Part shown: in pieces, positions 61,986 to 64,000 of the stretch
Layout: every line of letters starts with the position of its first letter
How positions within the stretch are numbered: position 1 is the stretch's first letter
Assembly: GCA_018971185.1 (NCBI GenBank)
Contig: JAGXBH010000007.1
Location: 1-64,000, forward strand
DNA: 64,000 nucleotides
Reading direction: 5' to 3'
From: Acidobacteriota bacterium
GTDB taxonomy: Bacteria > Actinomycetota > Acidimicrobiia > Acidimicrobiales > RAAP-2
The notes under the pieces: generated by a model
The model's input: the letters and a program-made list of their open reading frames with translations, nothing else
The model's database searches: none
What the model was told of the DNA's origin: nothing
Program-made: the position numbers and the translations under genes

Positions 61986-63380
61986 TCAGCCCGGTGAGCA
62001 GGATCCCCCGACGCCGCGCGAGTGGGCCTCCCACGCCCGCGCGAGGGGCGAGTCGGGGCTGGCGGAGAGATCCGGGAAGAAGTCGCCCGTCGCGTCCCGC
62101 AGGTAGGCCACGGGTGGCGCCAGCCCTCGGGCGAGGCGGGCCACCGCGTCGAGCAGCGCATCCACGTCCTCGCCGCGAGTGTTGAGTCCGCCGCTCGCTC
62201 GAATCGCGCCGGGCATCGAACTCCGGTCCCCGTGTCGGATGTGCTCTCGAGAGCGCGCCACCTCCTCGTCGCCGAGGGCCAGGAGCCGGGTCAGGTAGGG
62301 GTGCGCGCAGAAACAGCCGTGTCGCACGCCGATGGCGAACTCGGCCGACAGTCGTGCCGCGACGAGGGCGAAGGGCATTTCGTCGAGGACGAACGTCGCC
62401 ACGGGCAAGGTCTCCACGTCCCGTCCGGGACCGAGCACGCGAACGCCGGGGATCGCGGCCAGGCCCTCGCGGAGTCGACGAGCGATTCGTCGATCATGCT
62501 CGATGATCCCGGTCCAGCCGATCGAGGACATCGCGTCGATGGCCGCGTGTAGCGCCACCGCTCCCACGACGTTGGGGGAGCCCGCCTCCTCGCGCTCGGG
62601 CGGGGCCGTCCAGAGGACCTCGTCCAGGGCGACGAAGTCCACGGCTCCCCCGCCCGCGAGGAAGGGCTCCCCTCGGGCGAACACGCTCCGCGGTCCGATG
62701 AGCACGCCCGCGCCGAAGGGCGCGTACATCTTGTGGGCGCTCCAGACCACGAAGTCGGCGTCGGGGGGAAGTGGACGGTGCGGCGCCAACTGCGCGGCGT
62801 CGACCACCACGCGAATGCCCCGCGCGTGGGCCTCCTCAATGATCCGCGACACCGGCGGCATCCACCCGGTGATATTGGAGGCGCCGCTCACCGTGAGCAG
62901 CCGTGGCGCGGGCTCGGCGTCGAGTGCGGCGACGACGTCGTCCAGCGTGAACGTCCCCTCAGCCCCGCACTCGACGTAGCGGCACGTCGCCACGCGTGAC
63001 CACGGCAAGAGATTCGCGTGGTGTTCGATGACGGTGGTGACGACGACGTCGTCCGCACGCAGTTCCAGACGGTAGGCCAGGTGATTGATCGCCTCGGTGG
63101 TGTTGCGACAGATGATGGCGACGTCGTCGCGGTCACGACGACCCGCGAAGTCGAGCGCGGCGGCACGCGCCGCCTCGTACTGCGCAGTGGCCACGTGGGA
63201 CTTGTATCCCGCACCCCGGTGCACGCTGGAATACGACGGCACGAAGTCCGCGACCTTCTGCATCACACTCGCGAGGGCGCCCGTTGACGCCGCGGAGTCG
63301 AGAGCCACGTAACGTCGCCATTCGCCGTCGACGCACGGGACGAGATCACCGTCGCCGACCAGCGACACCGGAAGTTCCAT
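61986..63380 (-). CDS. Class V aminotransferase, cysteine-desulfurase-like
   Basis: 464-residue PLP enzyme of the SufS/CsdA fold. Seen: VALDSAASTGALASVMQKV, IICRNTTEAINHLAYRL, VVDAAQLAPHRPLP, PLP lysine in VVWSAHKMYAPFGAGVL, and a late Cys segment RHGCFCAHPYLTRLL in place of the SufS active-site loop. Actinobacterial homologs often lack a proven substrate. The C-terminal tail (GVGGSCSPG) has another Cys. ATG start after GGAGGCG; 35 nt behind the PIG-L gene, so probably one operon. Confidence 0.83.
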   Translation of the reverse strand: MELPVSLVGDGDLVPCVDGEWRRYVALDSAASTGALASVMQKVADFVPSYSSVHRGAGYKSHVATAQYEAARAAALDFAGRRDRDDVAIICRNTTEAINHLAYRLELRADDVVVTTVIEHHANLLPWSRVATCRYVECGAEGTFTLDDVVAALDAEPAPRLLTVSGASNITGWMPPVSRIIEEAHARGIRVVVDAAQLAPHRPLPPDADFVVWSAHKMYAPFGAGVLIGPRSVFARGEPFLAGGGAVDFVALDEVLWTAPPEREEAGSPNVVGAVALHAAIDAMSSIGWTGIIEHDRRIARRLREGLAAIPGVRVLGPGRDVETLPVATFVLDEMPFALVAARLSAEFAIGVRHGCFCAHPYLTRLLALGDEEVARSREHIRHGDRSSMPGAIRASGGLNTRGEDVDALLDAVARLARGLAPPVAYLRDATGDFFPDLSASPDSPLARAWEAHSRGVGGSCSPG

Positions 63381-63415
63381 GACCCGCCTCCTTCTCCCCG
63401 GACTGGCTCACCCCA

Positions 63416-64000
63416 TCATGCCCGCTGGACCGACTCGGGGGTCAACCAGCGGAACACCTCCCATTCGCCCTGCAGCGCCAAACGTCGCCGCAGGACGGGG
63501 TTGTCGTGGGACTGACTGACGTGACACGCGATCGCGCGCTCTTGGCGTTCGCGATTGACTCGGGTGCGCAGGTCGATCTGCGTGGCGTCGCGCCCGACGA
63601 ACCCCGCCGAGAACTCTCGATTGAGCGCATCAGCGACCTCGTCGCTCATGGCCCACGCGAGGACCTTCAGTCGGCGATCGCTGGCCGCAGCGAGCGCGGC
63701 CTCGGTGGCGCGGCAGTGATCCGCGTGTCCGGTGATCCCTCCCTCGTCGAAGACGAGGAGGAGGTCGGCGTCGGATCGATCGATCATCTCGAGGACGGCG
63801 TCGCTCAATTCGTCGAGGCGCTCGTCGGCCAAGCGACCATCACCGTAGTGCAGGAGCCGAACATCCCCCACGCCGAGTTCCGCCGCGGCCGCGGTCAACT
63901 CCTGGGACCGCACGTGGCCAAGATCGGCCGCGTCGGCGCCGAGCGTGGATGCCTCGCCGTGGGTGAAGCACAGCACGCTCGTCGGGGTGCCCGCGGCAGC
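63416..64000 (-). CDS. PIG-L deacetylase family protein (5' end outside window)
   Basis: About 195 C-terminal codons of a LmbE/PIG-L zinc deacetylase. VLCFTHGEASTLG, LLHYGDGRLADERLDELSD, then VFDEGGITGHADHCRATEAA, holding the family HxDH metal/catalytic motif. MshB and Mca of the mycothiol pathway belong here, and mshA lies 6 kb away, but other N-acetyl sugars are equally possible. The N-terminal HPDDE-type motif lies outside the window. Confidence 0.83.
   Translation of the reverse strand, partial: AAAGTPTSVLCFTHGEASTLGADAADLGHVRSQELTAAAAELGVGDVRLLHYGDGRLADERLDELSDAVLEMIDRSDADLLLVFDEGGITGHADHCRATEAALAAASDRRLKVLAWAMSDEVADALNREFSAGFVGRDATQIDLRTRVNRERQERAIACHVSQSHDNPVLRRRLALQGEWEVFRWLTPESVQRA

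Overview
The window is high-GC bacterial DNA, densely packed, with many ATGA, GTGA and TAATG gene overlaps. The gene content points to Actinomycetota: an MshA-type mycothiol glycosyltransferase, a nickel superoxide dismutase with its SodX protease, a rex-hemA-hemC-hemD cluster, a full nuoA-N operon, an actinobacterial HelD, and frequent leaderless promoters. A deep lineage such as Acidimicrobiia is my guess and is not shown by the sequence. I saw no rRNA, tRNA, CRISPR array, prophage or intact insertion sequence.

Layout. 1-2.6 kb: start of cytochrome oxidase subunit III and HelD, both on the minus strand. 2.7-6.1 kb: three overlapping heme genes (uroporphyrinogen decarboxylase, ferrochelatase, HemY-type oxidase). 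6.1-14 kb: a mixed region with a HAD protein, a large membrane aminoacyltransferase-like fusion, an orphan ParA, an adenosine-specific kinase family protein, a decayed small gene, and SRPBCC and VOC proteins. 14.4-18.5 kb: a glucuronate operon (uxaC, uxuB, manD) that converts D-glucuronate to 2-keto-3-deoxygluconate. 18.5-23 kb: small hypothetical genes, a GNAT enzyme, a methyltransferase and an ATP-grasp protein. 23-38.3 kb: all fourteen complex I genes, nuoA to nuoN, read leftward. Divergent from them is a geranylgeranyl-reductase-family gene, probably for menaquinone. 39.7-40.6 kb: an Ftr1 iron permease behind a tiny leaderless upstream ORF. 40.6-50.6 kb: two more heme blocks (hemB-hemL and hemA-hemC-hemD) flanking an aldehyde dehydrogenase with a cytosolic solute-binding-like protein, and two membrane proteins. 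50.6-58.6 kb: rex, proC, a 1411-residue secreted beta-propeller/ASH/FN3 protein, mshA, and sodX/sodN. 59.9-64 kb: a sulfur-related stretch with a CoA-disulfide reductase-rhodanese, a CstR-like repressor, a class V aminotransferase and a PIG-L deacetylase cut by the window end.

How it fits together. The three heme blocks hold every step from glutamyl-tRNA to uroporphyrinogen and coproporphyrinogen, plus the iron-insertion and oxidation enzymes. Only glutamyl-tRNA synthetase and the terminal decarboxylase ChdC are not seen. They sit with complex I, oxidase subunit III, iron uptake and the NADH/NAD sensor Rex, so the window is largely about respiration and its cofactors. The most unusual items are the transmembrane aminoacyltransferase carrying a metal-ligand-less phosphoesterase domain, the coupled leader ORF before ftr1, and the CstR operator sitting inside its promoter spacer.
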